A DNA stretch of 64,000 bases from Balaenoptera acutorostrata (taxonomy: Eukaryota > Chordata > Mammalia > Artiodactyla > Balaenopteridae): assembly GCF_949987535.1 (NCBI RefSeq), contig NC_080082.1, positions 49,142,374-49,206,373 of the forward strand, written 5' to 3'. Positions 47,601 through 56,764 of this stretch are shown in pieces; position 1 is the stretch's first letter, and each line of letters opens with the position of its first letter. Under the pieces are notes generated by a model. The model was not told the DNA's origin. It saw only the letters and a list, made by a program, of their open reading frames with translations, and did no database searches. The position numbers were made by a program, and so were the translations under genes.

Positions 47601-50119
47601 GGGACTAAAGGCCACTTGAGCTGAGGAGCACGGACTTATCCTGAGGGCAATGGAGAAGGATTGAAAAAGGATGACGCGATGTCACTGAGATTTTAGAAAG
47701 GGCACTCAAGCAGAGAATGAATGGAGGAAGAGGGAGTAGGGGCTGGGGTTCCCTGAGGAGGCAGCTAGAGTCAAGGTTGTGGCCCTGGGTTCCAGCAAGT
47801 AGACTGAGTTTAGTGTTGGTTAGATGGTACAAGGGACTGGATTTGGTCAGTGATTGGATGTGGGAGTTGAGAGGGTGGAAGGTGTCCATTACAACCCCAG
47901 GAGAGAGTGAGGGTGAGAGGAGGAAGGCATTAGATGATCTCACTTTTGGTAGCTGGAGACACCTGAACGGAACTATCCAGGCGGCAGCCGGATGTGCTGG
48001 AGTATAAAGACTCTGGTACAGGTGTAGGAGTTTGGGAGTCATTGGCATACATAGCTCTTGCCTCTCTGATACTCTGCCCTGTGGTTTCTAGTTGCTTTGC
48101 CTCCCCAAATTCTCAATTCAGGGAGACCAATGGGCAGCCTGGAAAAATCTCTCCAGGTAGTAACCTGGGCAATTGTAGGGCTCTCCTTATTAGTTTCCCT
48201 TCTCTCAGAGATCACTGGCCTGCGTTGCCTGTTGTTCAGAGTCTGAGAATCATCGTTCATATATTTTGCCCAGTTTGCCATCGTTAAAGGTAGGGCGGGA
48301 AATCCAGTCCTTGTTACTGTCATGGCCGGAAGCAGGAGTCCCATCATGGGCATGTACGTGGCCACTGAAGCCAGGGGAGTAAATGAGGTCTTCCAGGAAG
48401 AGCTGTAGAGGAAGGAGCGGCGGCTCAGGATAGACCAGCGAGCTCCAACATTCCGGGGATGCATTCAGGCAGAGCAGCCACACAGGAGGCCTAGAATGAG
48501 TGACCGACCGAGAGGTAGGAGAAAAACCAAGTGTTGGGTTTCAGAGACCCCAGGGAAGAGCAGGCGTGTCAGTGAGAAACCTTCAGTAGGAATCTAGGGC
48601 CCATCTGGAACCAGGTTGCCTTGATGGGGGCAAGTGGCCCAAAGGGAATAGGAATCCTGCTGGAGGACCAGGGAAGGGGGATCAGGAGCAGGCATGGCCT
48701 GCAGAGGGGCCCCAGTTCCTCCAGCAGCCGTAGGAGGGCATCTTGCTCTGCCGTCCTGGGGACTGCAGTGTCCCCTTGGGATCGCTAAGCTCAGTCCTTA
48801 AGGAAAGGCTGATGCTGAGAGTTCAGGAGCAGGTCAAGCTGCAGGCAGATTACAACCAGCGCCTCGGGGCTGTGAGACATGGTGCTGCTGTCCCCAGGGG
48901 AGACCTTTGGATGGGAACAGGGGGCTGTGGCCAGACAGGACATGGAGGACACCTGGGACCTGAGTTGCTTGGGACATGAAGCTCCATCACAACAGCCCAG
49001 CTCCATCACCTGTGTGGGGCGGGGCAGATGTTGGTCTCAGGGCCTTTGGGTAACAAGTGTCAAAGCTTCCAGGTTGGAGTTCAGCCCTGGGTGCAGTGAG
49101 AGTGTGACCAAAGGGGCCTTCTTGGGGTGGGGGGGCGAAAGGAAGGAAAAAGTTGTCCAGTAGGTCTTGCCTGGTGCCCCGCTGTCGCTTGCAGCACACC
49201 ATCCTCCTTGGCTGCCCTTCACATTTCCTGCCTGTTAGAGGTCAAACACGAATCACATAACTTGTTAAACAGAGAAAATTAGCCTATAAAATATCCTGAA
49301 GTGGTAAAAATGGTAAGATAAGGGACATAAAGCAAAACTCCTTGTTTACTTGATGTCTTCAGGTCTTCCGTTCCATTATCTCTTAAGGCCACTGAGGTCA
49401 GCCATTTGACCTTCCCCCCCTTCCCAGGGTCACCAGTGACCCCCATGTGGGGATCCAGGAGATGATTCTCAGTTGTCACTGTCCTAAGCTCGCAGCAACT
49501 TTCCTAGACTCTCCCTCCTAGACGCCCTCTGCACTGTGCCCTTAGGGCAGGCTGTTTTTGGTTTTCATCTTTTATCTTCCCCTAAAATCTTGGCTCTGCT
49601 CCTCTTCTTTCCTCTCTTAAAGTTGGAGCTTCCACAGCTCAGCTGTTTGTTCTCTTCTCTTTTCTAGTTATCTGCACTCCCTGGGAGAAACTCCTGTTGT
49701 TTTGTTGTTAAAAACTGTAACATTTTTATGCTGATGCCCCCATTTACTGCCCAGCCCTCTCTCCCAGACTCCAGCCTAGTGGCCGACTACCTCCCTCCTG
49801 GCTGGCTCCTTTGGATGTGTAAGACGCTCTCCAATTCGGGGTGTCCAACACTGGGCTCCTGACCCCCTTCCCCCAAAGAGTAAAGGCCAAAGTCCTCCGG
49901 AAGGTGGGCAGGGTCCTACAGATCTCTGATGCACCCCTCCCTTGCTTACTCTGGCGCCGGGACTGTGTTCTTCCCTAGGACTGCGGGCTGCAGCTGAGCG
50001 GGGAGGATGGACGCCGCTGCTACCCCCTGGAGGGCCACCTGCTCTGCCGCCGCTGCCACCTGCGGCGCCTCCGGCCAGGCCCACTTCCCTCACCTGCTGT
50101 GCACGTCACCGAGCTCTGA
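27019..50119 (+). CDS. WTIP: WTIP, WT1-interacting LIM protein, complete (433 aa, 8 coding exons)
   Basis: WTIP is an Ajuba-family adaptor with three LIM zinc-binding domains. In the known family it binds WT1 in podocytes, sits at cell junctions, restrains Hippo kinases and helps miRNA silencing in P-bodies. Exons 27019-27694, 32782-32883, 44881-44948, 45108-45170, 45337-45467, 46270-46321, 47019-47087 and 49979-50119 join in frame to 433 codons (human about 430). Residues 1-205 are Gly/Pro/Ser/Arg-rich and likely disordered. An amphipathic helix [20 protein letters not shown] precedes LIM1. LIM1 ligands: C228, C231, H250, C253, C256, C259, C277, D280. LIM2 starts C293, C296 with H313, C316, C319, C322, C341, D344. 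LIM3 starts C353, C356 with H380, C383, C386, C389, C410, C413. The C-terminus VTEL fits a PDZ-binding motif. Start: only in-frame ATG, with G at -3. Confidence 0.97.
32000..32320 (+). repeat. L2 LINE 3' end, sense
   Basis: 'tcagatatcaccttgtcac', 'gccttctctgaccatcctc', 'ccactggaatacaggctcc' and 'aaatctctggcacc' follow the L2 3' consensus. It includes a G8 run near 32.24 kb. Confidence 0.75.
32530..32748 (-). repeat. MIR SINE, antisense
   Basis: 'ccaggtgctctgctaaact', 'gagcaatggaggcctatgg' and 'cttgcccaagatcacgtgg' follow the MIR core in reverse. Ends about 30 bases before WTIP exon 2. Confidence 0.7.
32782..32883 (+). CDS. WTIP: WTIP coding exon 2, residues 226-260 (LIM1, first part)
   Basis: Encodes [20 protein letters not shown] and on to DCFTCNSC, i.e. 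the first zinc finger of LIM1 (C228, C231, H250, C253) and C256/C259 of the second. Acceptor is 'ttccatag', donor 'gtaggt'. Confidence 0.97.
33480..33560 (+). repeat. very short L1 3' end, sense
   Basis: 'gcagaaactaacacaccagt' then 'aattatactccaataaagat' and an A-rich tail is the end of the L1 3' UTR with its polyadenylation signal. Confidence 0.75.
34255..34622 (-). repeat. CHR-type SINE, antisense, with 15-bp target duplication
   Basis: Element about 34270-34607, exact duplication 'ctaagaatatttctt' at 34255-34269 and 34608-34622. Inside, a 'ctcttcatcgcggtgc' unit is present twice in tandem (34.38-34.43 kb), a variant specific to this copy. Confidence 0.95.
35770..36765 (+). repeat. decayed L1 ORF2 fragment, sense
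   Basis: Diverged L1 ORF2 text with many stops: 'aacatcatactcagtggtga', 'tactggaggtcttagtcat', 'catgtggtactggggcaag', 'gaacagagtggagag'. The 3' end is cut off near the NOP56 insertion. Confidence 0.75.
36796..37272 (-). pseudogene. NOP56: NOP56 processed retrocopy, 5'-truncated (C-terminal Lys-rich tail only)
   Basis: NOP56 is a core protein of box C/D snoRNPs. On the minus strand a frame open to the TAA at 36857-36859 encodes [18 protein letters not shown], then [20 protein letters not shown], then [20 protein letters not shown], matching the Lys/Glu-rich C-terminal tail of NOP56 recalled from human. It lacks introns, the whole Nop domain and any ATG start. Past the stop come an AATAAA (36814-36819) and a poly(A) tract. 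A perfect 15-bp target duplication, 'tacagcattgctttt', lies at 36781-36795 and 37273-37287. It sits in WTIP intron 2, antisense to WTIP, and is most likely non-functional. Confidence 0.9.
37560..37696 (-). repeat. short CHR-family SINE, antisense
   Basis: 'ttatttggccgctctgtgtg' to 'atcaccagggaagtccc'. Flanked by 'tgaaaactttttatt'-like sequence on both sides, an imperfect target duplication. Confidence 0.88.
38250..38612 (-). repeat. CHR-type SINE, antisense, full length
   Basis: AT-rich tail, 'ttggctgtgttgggtcttc' (this phrase partly doubled), to 'ccaccagggaagccccgcc'. Inserted in the old L1. Confidence 0.92.
39112..39320 (-). repeat. short CHR-family SINE, antisense, inside L1
   Basis: 'tttggccttgccgtgcagc' to 'accgcctggggagtccc'. 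The host L1 text 'tcttttgcccagttttt' occurs on both sides, a target duplication of about 17 bp. Confidence 0.9.
39972..40466. mobile_element. solo-LTR-like element (495 bp) inside L1
   Basis: Removing this block and one copy of the 5-bp flank rejoins the host L1 text cleanly ('...gatggt|atatctctc'). It starts TG and ends CA, as LTRs do. Flanks 'atggt' and 'gtggt' match at four of five bases. No coding or primer-site region is next to it, so a solo LTR of an old endogenous retrovirus is likely. The family is not assigned and the orientation is unclear. Confidence 0.65.
40628..40886 (+). repeat. CHR-family SINE, sense, divergent subtype
   Basis: 'gacttccctggtggcgcggt' head, then 'ctgcaactaag' style modules in place of 'ccacaactactg', and a poly(A) tail. 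A different subfamily from the other long copies. 'ttgtaagttta' is found on both sides. Confidence 0.88.
41629..41658 (+). repeat. (TG)15 microsatellite in L1
   Basis: Perfect alternating TG over 30 bases within the L1 3' region. Confidence 0.95.
42235..43382 (-). repeat. younger L1 3' end, antisense, 5'-truncated, with 14-bp target duplication
   Basis: Begins with poly(T), then 'aacatctttattggagttta' and 'caaagtgaatcagctatatg', the 3' UTR of the recent cetartiodactyl L1. Exact duplication 'accattggaatttt' at 42235-42248 and 43369-43382. A CHR SINE lies inside it. Confidence 0.9.
42950..43305 (-). repeat. CHR-type SINE, antisense, inside the younger L1
   Basis: Poly(T), (ATTT)n, 'ttggccacatcgggtcttg' to 'cacctccagggaagtcccc'. 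The L1 phrase 'ctgtttttagttt' flanks it on both sides, the target duplication. Confidence 0.92.
43709..44119 (-). pseudogene. L1 ORF2 reverse-transcriptase fragment, 136 open codons
   Basis: Minus-strand frame with [40 protein letters not shown] and LFADDILY. The last is the catalytic FADD motif of the L1 reverse transcriptase, still intact. The rest of ORF2 is missing or moved, so it cannot act. Confidence 0.9.
44232..44562 (+). repeat. CHR-type SINE, sense, with target duplication
   Basis: 'gggcttccctggtggcgcag' to 'cagccaaaaataaaataaag' and an A-rich tail. 'agaaattcattct' before and 'agaattcattct' after mark a near-exact duplication. Confidence 0.93.
44881..44948 (+). CDS. WTIP: WTIP coding exon 3, residues 260-282 (LIM1, end)
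   Basis: Encodes [20 protein letters not shown] and FL. Supplies the last LIM1 zinc ligands, C277 and D280. Acceptor is 'ccttgcag', donor 'gtgagt'. Confidence 0.97.
45108..45170 (+). CDS. WTIP: WTIP coding exon 4, residues 283-303 (LIM2, start)
   Basis: Encodes [20 protein letters not shown] and M, exactly 21 codons. C293 and C296 open LIM2. Confidence 0.97.
45337..45467 (+). CDS. WTIP: WTIP coding exon 5, residues 304-347 (LIM2)
   Basis: Encodes [20 protein letters not shown] and on to NIYCVRDYH. Holds H313, C316, C319, C322, C341 and D344 of LIM2. Donor is 'gtgagt'. Confidence 0.97.
45468..46269 (+). other. WTIP: WTIP intron 5, no recognisable element
   Basis: GC-rich unique-looking intron of 0.8 kb. 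The many open frames here reflect base composition. Confidence 0.65.
46270..46321 (+). CDS. WTIP: WTIP coding exon 6, residues 347-364 (LIM3, start)
   Basis: Encodes [18 protein letters not shown]353 and C356 open LIM3. Short exon of 52 bases. Confidence 0.97.
46322..47018 (+). other. WTIP: WTIP intron 6, no recognisable element
   Basis: GC-rich intron of 0.7 kb in which I see no repeat or second gene. Confidence 0.65.
47019..47087 (+). CDS. WTIP: WTIP coding exon 7, residues 365-387 (LIM3)
   Basis: Encodes [20 protein letters not shown] and HCE. H380, C383 and C386 are LIM3 ligands. Human has TTIRV where this copy has TTVRV. Confidence 0.97.
47088..49978 (+). other. WTIP: WTIP intron 7 (2.9 kb)
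   Basis: About 47.33-48.60 kb resembles the unassigned ancient repeat. 48.6-49.97 kb looks like plain intron with a few open frames of no recognised kind. Confidence 0.5.
49979..50119 (+). CDS. WTIP: WTIP coding exon 8, residues 388-433 and stop
   Basis: Encodes [20 protein letters not shown] and on to VHVTEL, stop TGA at 50117-50119. C389, C410 and C413 complete LIM3; the VTEL end fits a PDZ ligand. Acceptor is 'ttccctag'. Confidence 0.97.
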   Translation, partial: DCGLQLSGEDGRRCYPLEGHLLCRRCHLRRLRPGPLPSPAVHVTEL

Positions 50120-51110
50120 GCTGGGGGCGGGTAGCCCGACCCTGGGGGCGTGTCTGTGTGCGCGCGCGGGCGCGCACGCGCGTGTGTTTGTGTGCGTGCA
50201 CACGCGCGCGATTTTTCGCTCAGGAGCGCGTGTTATCCTGCGCACGCACGTGTTTTTTGCGCGAGTGTATTTTTGCGCGCGCGCCGGCGATGAGTGACCC
50301 AGGTCAGTGTCGGAGCTCTGTGTCAGGGTGGGCGCGGCCGCCGGCTCCCACCCCACCCCTACTCCCACCAGCCACCGAGCTGCTGTCCGAGGGGCCGGCC
50401 CCGCGGCGAAGCTACTAATATTTATTCACCGTCTGTGCCTCCTCAAACGGCTTCCTTTCTTTCGGGCCCTGGCCGCCTCCCGCCCCCACCCCCTCACCCG
50501 CCTTCTGTTTCGGGACCCCCTGTGCCCCGTAGCCCCGGGGGCAGGCTCCCAGACCGGCTCTGGGTCACGGGGCTGAAGGTGGCCGTTACCACGTGCAGGG
50601 GCGCGGGGTACACGGCCGCCGTCCTCCGACTGGCCTCGGGGCGGGAGCCAGTTTCCCTGTATAGAAGGGGTCTGGGACCCCCTTCAAGAACGCTCCGGGG
50701 AGGCGGAGGTTGGCGGAGGGCACGCGTGTTTGTCTCATAAGCGCCTGGCCCGCTGGTGGGTGGGAAGGGTTCGTTGTTTGGGAGGGGTCGCAGAACGGGG
50801 TGAGGAATGACACCCTTAGGGAGTGGGGCCTGCGAAGGAGCCCTCCCTTTGGCCATTGTGGTCACTGCGGGTTTTGGCCACCGGGATTCCGATGGGCGTT
50901 TTCAGCCTTCATCCCGCCCCGGTCTTCCCATCCCTGGCTCCTCGTTCCCAAACCCTCCCGTCCTCGGCCTCGGGAAAAGAACACCTCGTGCAGAATTCCA
51001 GCCACAGGTCTCGGTCGAGAGAGACCGCGAGGGGGCGCCCTGCCCGTTACAGGAAAGCACTGTGTATCAGGCTCCACAACAAAAGCATATGATTTGACTT
51101 AAATTAAGTT
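50120..51110 (+). other. WTIP: WTIP 3' untranslated region, end uncertain
   Basis: GC-rich for about 950 bases, then sharply AT-rich from 51.08 kb. I noticed no AATAAA or ATTAAA within this stretch, so the end is a guess from composition. Confidence 0.5.
50149..50290. repeat. alternating GC/GT tract in WTIP 3' UTR
   Basis: Long runs of alternating purine and pyrimidine (cg, tg, ca steps) broken by short T runs, starting 30 bases after the WTIP stop. The base pattern favours left-handed (Z) DNA. Confidence 0.85.
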
Positions 51111-52334
51111 TTTCCTTTGAGAATATTTTCATTTTCTTTAAAAGAATATAGTTTTCTTCTAAAAACTTGGCCCACGGTGATTATTTCTTAGGAAAGTTAA
51201 AAGAAACTCACAAATGTGCAATTTGTATATCATATAGCTAGTGTTCAAGTGGTAAAACATTGTAGTTTAACTATTTTTGTATAAATTCCTCTAAAATCTC
51301 AAAATATGTGTTTGCTTTTCGGACTTTAGGCTAGCGTGGGGTTTTGTTTATGTCAGTGTCTTGAGAGCAGTTACCTAATGAAATGTGGTATGTGGAAATG
51401 TAGATTTTTTTTCTTTTCCTCTGGAAGACACATCAGCATTGCAAAGCTTCTCACTGATGGCTTATGTTGGATTTGCACTTGTGGGTGGCCCCTGCGGTGA
51501 GAGACCTCCTAATCACAATAACCATCACGGTGGTTTTTACGGAATATTTTAAGTCCACTTGTTCCTGTGAGAACTGAACCACCTCGACTACTGCTCTTGC
51601 CCTCCGTTCCCCCCACTGTTAAATGTAAGATCCTTCATCTGGGGGAGCCAGGCCGTAGGAACCAGAACGTAGTCAGGACTGCTCATTGGGCTGCGTAGGA
51701 GGGGAAGTGGCAGCCGGCGGGTTCCAGCTGGGCTAAGGCCTGGAGCCGGGGGACCCTCTAATGGGCTGAGGAAGGAAGTACATGGTGAGTTTGGTGATCG
51801 TTGACCAAATATGTTAACGCAGAGGTTGCCCTGAGATAGGGGAAGCGTGTGGCTCCTGAGGAAGGGACCTAACAGGATCAAGGTGGCTTCTTGGAGGAGG
51901 TGATCCCAGTGGGGCAGGAGACAGTAAGTTCCAGGAATGGGAGGTTCTTTCTGGCTTTCTCTTCCTCTTGAGCTGGGCTGCTTTGCTTTCTAGCCAATTA
52001 CATTGCAAAGCTTTCTTCTGATTGCTTCCAATGTCGAAGCCTGCTTTGGCCTTGGTTTCTCCTTGTTGCAAATTCAGCTCTACTTTTTTCTCTTTCTTTG
52101 TGTCTGCTGTGGAGGTGGTCCCTGATCTTCCTGCCATGGGGACCACCGTCACTCTCCACACCTGCTCCATCCTGGTTACCATGCTCCCCCATCCAGCTGG
52201 ACTGAGTCATCACAGCATGGAGCCTCCTTTGAATTCATGTGCCCAACTTTATCAAAAGTCAGAGCCAAGGGAATGCATGACCCTGGGGGGCAGTGGCTTT
52301 ATCTCTGGCCACACTTTGCCCTTTCTCTTTGGCT

Positions 52335-52910
52335 CCATGACCCTCTATTGCCTTCTCCCAGGGCTGGTGACCGCCACCATCCGTCTAACCCTAGAGCCTT
52401 TGCACATGCAGTTCGCTCTGCCTGGACCCACCCCCTGCCCGATGCTTTAATTCCTGATCAGATCTTTCCGATCTCAGCTACACGAATAAGCCAGGCTCCT
52501 AGTTATTACACTTCACCGAACACCCAGAATTTGGGGCCCCGATCTCTAAGCTCTTTTCCAAAAGCAGCATCTTCCAGTCCATTGTCAGGAATTATGCTGA
52601 CGTGATGGTTGTTGAGACTGAGAGAGAGAGAGTGAGAGCCAGACCTCAAGCCAGGTAGATTACCCATGAGCCTCCACTGCTGGGTGCCAAACCCACCTGC
52701 CCCTAGGATGTCTCCCCTGATGTTGACACCTGGTGACACCTCTAACTGTGCTTTTGTTAACTGCTGTACTTCCATGTACTGAGAGAAGAAGAGTTCTCTT
52801 CATGTCCATCTCCTCACTAGAGGGTGGGCACTCCAGGCCAGGGTCTGTCTGGGTTGTTCACTCTTGTCTCCACAGTGCCTGGCCTATGGTTGGTACTGTA
52901 ACCTGAGGCA
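52335..52910 (+). repeat. L2 LINE fragments, sense
   Basis: 'ctagagcctttgcacatgca' with following text, and later 'ctagagggtgggcactcc' to 'cacagtgcctggcctatgg', follow the L2 3' consensus in order, with unrelated text between them. Confidence 0.6.
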
Positions 52911-53158
52911 GACCCTGCCCTGGCCTTTAGAGTCTCAACTTAGGACCCCTCTCCCTCACTGGTTTGCAAGTCCAAGTACAGCCTCAGTTGCCCAATGAAG
53001 GAGCCACAGGTAGGATAAAGGCCCAAGAATGGGTTTACACAAATACTATATGTGCTGCACATCGAGTGTGTGCCCCAGGTAGTACACACACAGGTGTGCC
53101 TTTGTGGATACCCTTGAGTATTGGGTTCCCTGCCGTGCGTGCTCGTGTGTGTGTGTAT

Positions 53159-53535
53159 GAGAGAGAGGGAGAGAGAGGGAGAGATAGGGAGGTTGTTTGA
53201 GATGGGTGAGAAAAAGGGAGAAAGGGAGGGAGAGGAGAGATGGAGATTGGGAGGGAGATGAGAAGGGGCATGAGATTGCGAGAGACTTTGAGAGAGCTAG
53301 ATATTGTGAGGGTTAACGAGAGATTTTGAGAAAGACATTGTGTGTGAAAGAGAATGAATGTTTGACAGAGATGGTGGGGGATTGATCAGGAGAGACTGGG
53401 AGAGGGAGAGATGGTGAGAGAGACATTGTAAGAGAGATTGAGAGGGAGGCTGAGAGAATGGTGGAGAGAAAGATTGAGAAAGAAATTGAGAGATGGAATG
53501 AACAAGAGGGAGAGAGAGAAAGATTAACTGAGTGA
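53159..53535 (+). repeat. GA-rich degenerate repeat tract
   Basis: About 375 bases with strong purine bias, made of 'gagag', 'gggaga' and 'gattgagag' type units after a short (GT)n. Imperfect minisatellite-like array. Confidence 0.85.
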
Positions 53536-53760
53536 GGCCAACAGAACCTAGGGTCCTTTTCCTACAAGTCAGGGGGCCCCCAGGGCCAGGTGATTTGGAA
53601 ATATTTGGATGGCCTGGTCCACAAACAGGAAAGGTTCACCTCTTGTAAGTGACAAAGGCTGTGGTGTGTGTGCACGTGTATGATGTTAGGCTGGGATGGT
53701 GGGCTCTTGGAGGTGGGTCTTGAACACGGGGTGCCTGCATAGTCATAGGGTAGGAGGAGT

Positions 53761-53800
53761 TGGTACTGACCCCTCCTGGTCAGTACCGACCCCTCCTGGT
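53761..53800 (+). repeat. 20-bp unit in tandem, two copies
   Basis: 53761-53780 and 53781-53800 share 'gtac(t/c)gacccctcctggtc' with one or two differences. Confidence 0.8.
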
Positions 53801-56060
53801 CCGTGCTTCCTACCCCTCTTTGGCCAGGACACACAGATGGGAGCTTGCTGAACTGAAGATACCCTTGAGTGCCTCTGTGAGCTTGCTCTGGAGGGGCTAG
53901 AAGGGGATGGGCAGTTGGGGCCGTGATTTATGGGAGGGGCTGGGCATAGGAATCCACACCACAGGTGCCTGGAGAGCAAGGTGGGCCAATCCTGGGAGCC
54001 ATCAGCGGTTGAGTGCGGTGATGTGTGGGGCTGTGCTCACCACCATCTCCCAGCTTCACTCCCATCCCTGAGGCTGGTCTTGTAGTTAGCAGATGCCCCC
54101 TGGGAGGAGGGCAAAGGGCTATGAGTAGGCTCAGCCTGCAGGGGATCCAGGAGGGCCTTGGGTTGGGATCTGAGGACAGGTCTGGGTGTGGGGGCAGCGC
54201 CCAGGTTGCTGGTGACCTTCCACCCAGCAGTTCTGGAGGACCTGCCCCTGCATGGTGTGTGGGCATGGGATCTGCATGCACCCGGAGTGGGTGTGGTGGG
54301 TACCTGGCTGGGAGAGGGGTGTGTGTGCACATGCTCTGGGGACTCAGTGACCACTGGGAGCAGGCCTGGGTTGGGGGGTCTGAGATGGAAGGGGCCCCAT
54401 GACCTGGGATGGAGACAGGGAGGCTCTTCTTCAGTCATCCCGGGAGGAATTCTGTGTGGCACTGTCTCCTGGGGTAGCAGACTAGTCTGAGGCTACAAGC
54501 ACTCACCAGGCCCCTGGTTCCTGGAGACAGAGAGTCCAGGAAGTGTCTAGGAGCCTGGAGAACCGGGGGAACACAGCTGGAGTGGAGGGTGCCTCACCGC
54601 TCCCATCTTCCTGCTCTGGCCCTGAGGACCCTGCTGGGCTGCCCTCCCTAAGTCCAGGCATTTGTGTCACAGGTGGGCCCTTTACTGTCCTGCAGGGAGG
54701 GTCACCCTGGAGGGCAGAGAGGACCTGGGAGGCTCTCCAAGGACATCAGGGCCCTCAAGTGTCCCTGGGCTGAGGGGACTATGGCCCTGGAACATCTGGC
54801 ACTTGGGTGGGAAGCGCTCAGCAGTGGTATTGGTGTGCCTGTCACATATTCACCTGTCTGTCCCTAACTGCTCACCTGTCACTCCCATCATCCCATACCA
54901 GTGCACACCCTCCTCCACCTGTGCTGTGCAGGTGTGCCTGCCTGTGTCACATACACCTGCCACTGGTTACATGACTGTCCCACAGAATCCACCTTACCTC
55001 TCTGAAGTTACCTGCCACACACCAGTCACAGGCACCTGTGTGACCCAGCTGGCTTACTCCCTTCTCTGCCTTGGCCATCAGTGCCCTGTCCACGGTTGGT
55101 CTTGCAGACACTGAGGGTGGAGCTCAAGCTCAGGGAGAGGCATTTCACCGCCCGATGTTTACTCAGCCTCCTTCAACCCCAGATTGCTTTGGGAACTCCC
55201 TCTTCCACCTGAGCAGCAGTGCTAGTGAGGATGTCCAGGCCTCTTCAGCTGGGCCCTCTGCCTGGTCCGTGGCCTGGTGTGGCCACGTTCCTGAGCTGTG
55301 TGGGTCTCAGCCAGGAGCTGCTGTCCTCCCAGCCAGATGGGGCCTTTTGAGTCTCAGCCTGTCCCGAACCAGCCCTTCCCGTTGCCCAGCTCAGCTTGGT
55401 TCAGCTCTCTCCTTTCACACACCCCGCTCCGGTCTCCCACGACACCTGGGCCAGCTGTGACCCTGGGGATGGGGGAATCACTGACTCTGGGGAGAGGGGC
55501 TCCCTCCAGCGTGGGAACAAGTTCTCATGGGGGTGGAGGGAGTCCCACTGCCAGAGAGGTGTGTCTTCAGAGAGGCAGAGGGCTGTGTCCATGATGGAGG
55601 AGGTCAAACTGAGCAGCCCTGTACCCTGCAGCCCGGGAGGCAGAGAGGCTGCTCACCGTGTGTTGTGTGGGGTCAGGAGCCGCGCGTGTGGGTGAGGGGG
55701 TCACAGAGTCTAAGGGAAGGTCACAGGAGCCCAGCCTGGGGGTGTCTCACGGCGAGGGGCCAGTGGGGAAGACTGCATTTAGCTCTGATATGGACTGACT
55801 CTCCCTCCCACCCTCTCTTCTTTAAAAAAATATGTATCTATATTTAAAGACTTTGTTATACTTGGTCTGATTGGAAAAAAAGAATACCTCATTGGTTTTG
55901 GGCCTGAGCACCTGGGTGGATGTTTTCCATTTTCCTGGAGGGTAGGGCAGGTTCACGTGGGTGCATAAATAGAAAATTCTGCTTTGCCCTTTGGAGATGC
56001 CTGCTGTGTGGAGCGTATGAGTTTGGAGCTCAGGGGAGAAGCCAGGGCAGGACATGCACA
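53800..56060. other. intergenic, unclassified
   Basis: GC-rich sequence with many chance open frames on both strands. I see no splice pattern or protein I recognise. An AT-rich gap lies at 55.82-55.88 kb. Confidence 0.45.
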
Positions 56061-56689
56061 TTTTGGAGCCATGTGTTTATAGAGGTATTTGAGGTCATGG
56101 ATGAGATCATGTGGAAGGAGGATGAGATCGGGAAAGAGAAGAGGCCCAGGCCTGAGCCCTGGGGTGTTCCCGCATGTATCCCTCAGCGAGGGGGATGGAG
56201 CAGGGGCACCTGTGAGGCGGGCGGGCAGGGGGAGGGGCTGGATTAAGGTGGCATCCGAGAAGCCGTGGGGGAAAAGGGCTGAGAGAGGACAGGGACTGCC
56301 GCGGGGGGTTCGGACCTTGAACAAAGCTGTTTCAGAGCAGCAGTGGGGGAAGGATAGATCGGAGCTCATAGAGAGGAGGGGAGGGAAGGAAGAAGAGGCC
56401 TCAGGAGCAGCCAGCTCTTTGAAGTGTATCGGGCGGAGGTGCAGCAGCTGGAGGGGCTGGGGCCAGGGTGGGTTCTTTCAGGACGCCGAGGCCTGTCTGA
56501 GGCTCCCTGCCCATGTCCGAAAGAGCCTGTACACTCCACGTGGGCATTTCCAGGGTTGTCTTCCCCACCAGACCCTGGTCCGCATGGGGACGGGGGTGTC
56601 TGTGAGTGCAGTGGTCACAGCTGTGTCCACTAGGAGCCCAGCGTCCGGCTCCTCCGGCGCTGGTGAATGTTGGTTAAGTGGTTGAGTGA

Positions 56690-56764
56690 AGGGGTCAATA
56701 CTCTAAAGCGCTTAGAACACTCACAGGTGCATAATAAATGCTCAGTAAAAATGAGTTACTGTTA
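56690..56764 (+). repeat. MIR 3' end, sense; host of the BECN1 insertion
   Basis: 'aaagcgcttagaacactcac' and 'aataaatgctcagta' follow the MIR 3' part. It ends in the target site used by the BECN1 retrocopy. Confidence 0.65.

Noticed and set aside
50149..50290. CRISPR-like or satellite array in the GC/GT tract.
   Set aside because: No repeated unit with spacers; it is simple alternating sequence in a mammalian 3' UTR.
54025..55460. Several overlapping open frames of 120-150 codons on both strands.
   Set aside because: GC-rich sequence gives long frames by chance. No frame shows a known domain, and none connects to others through splice sites.
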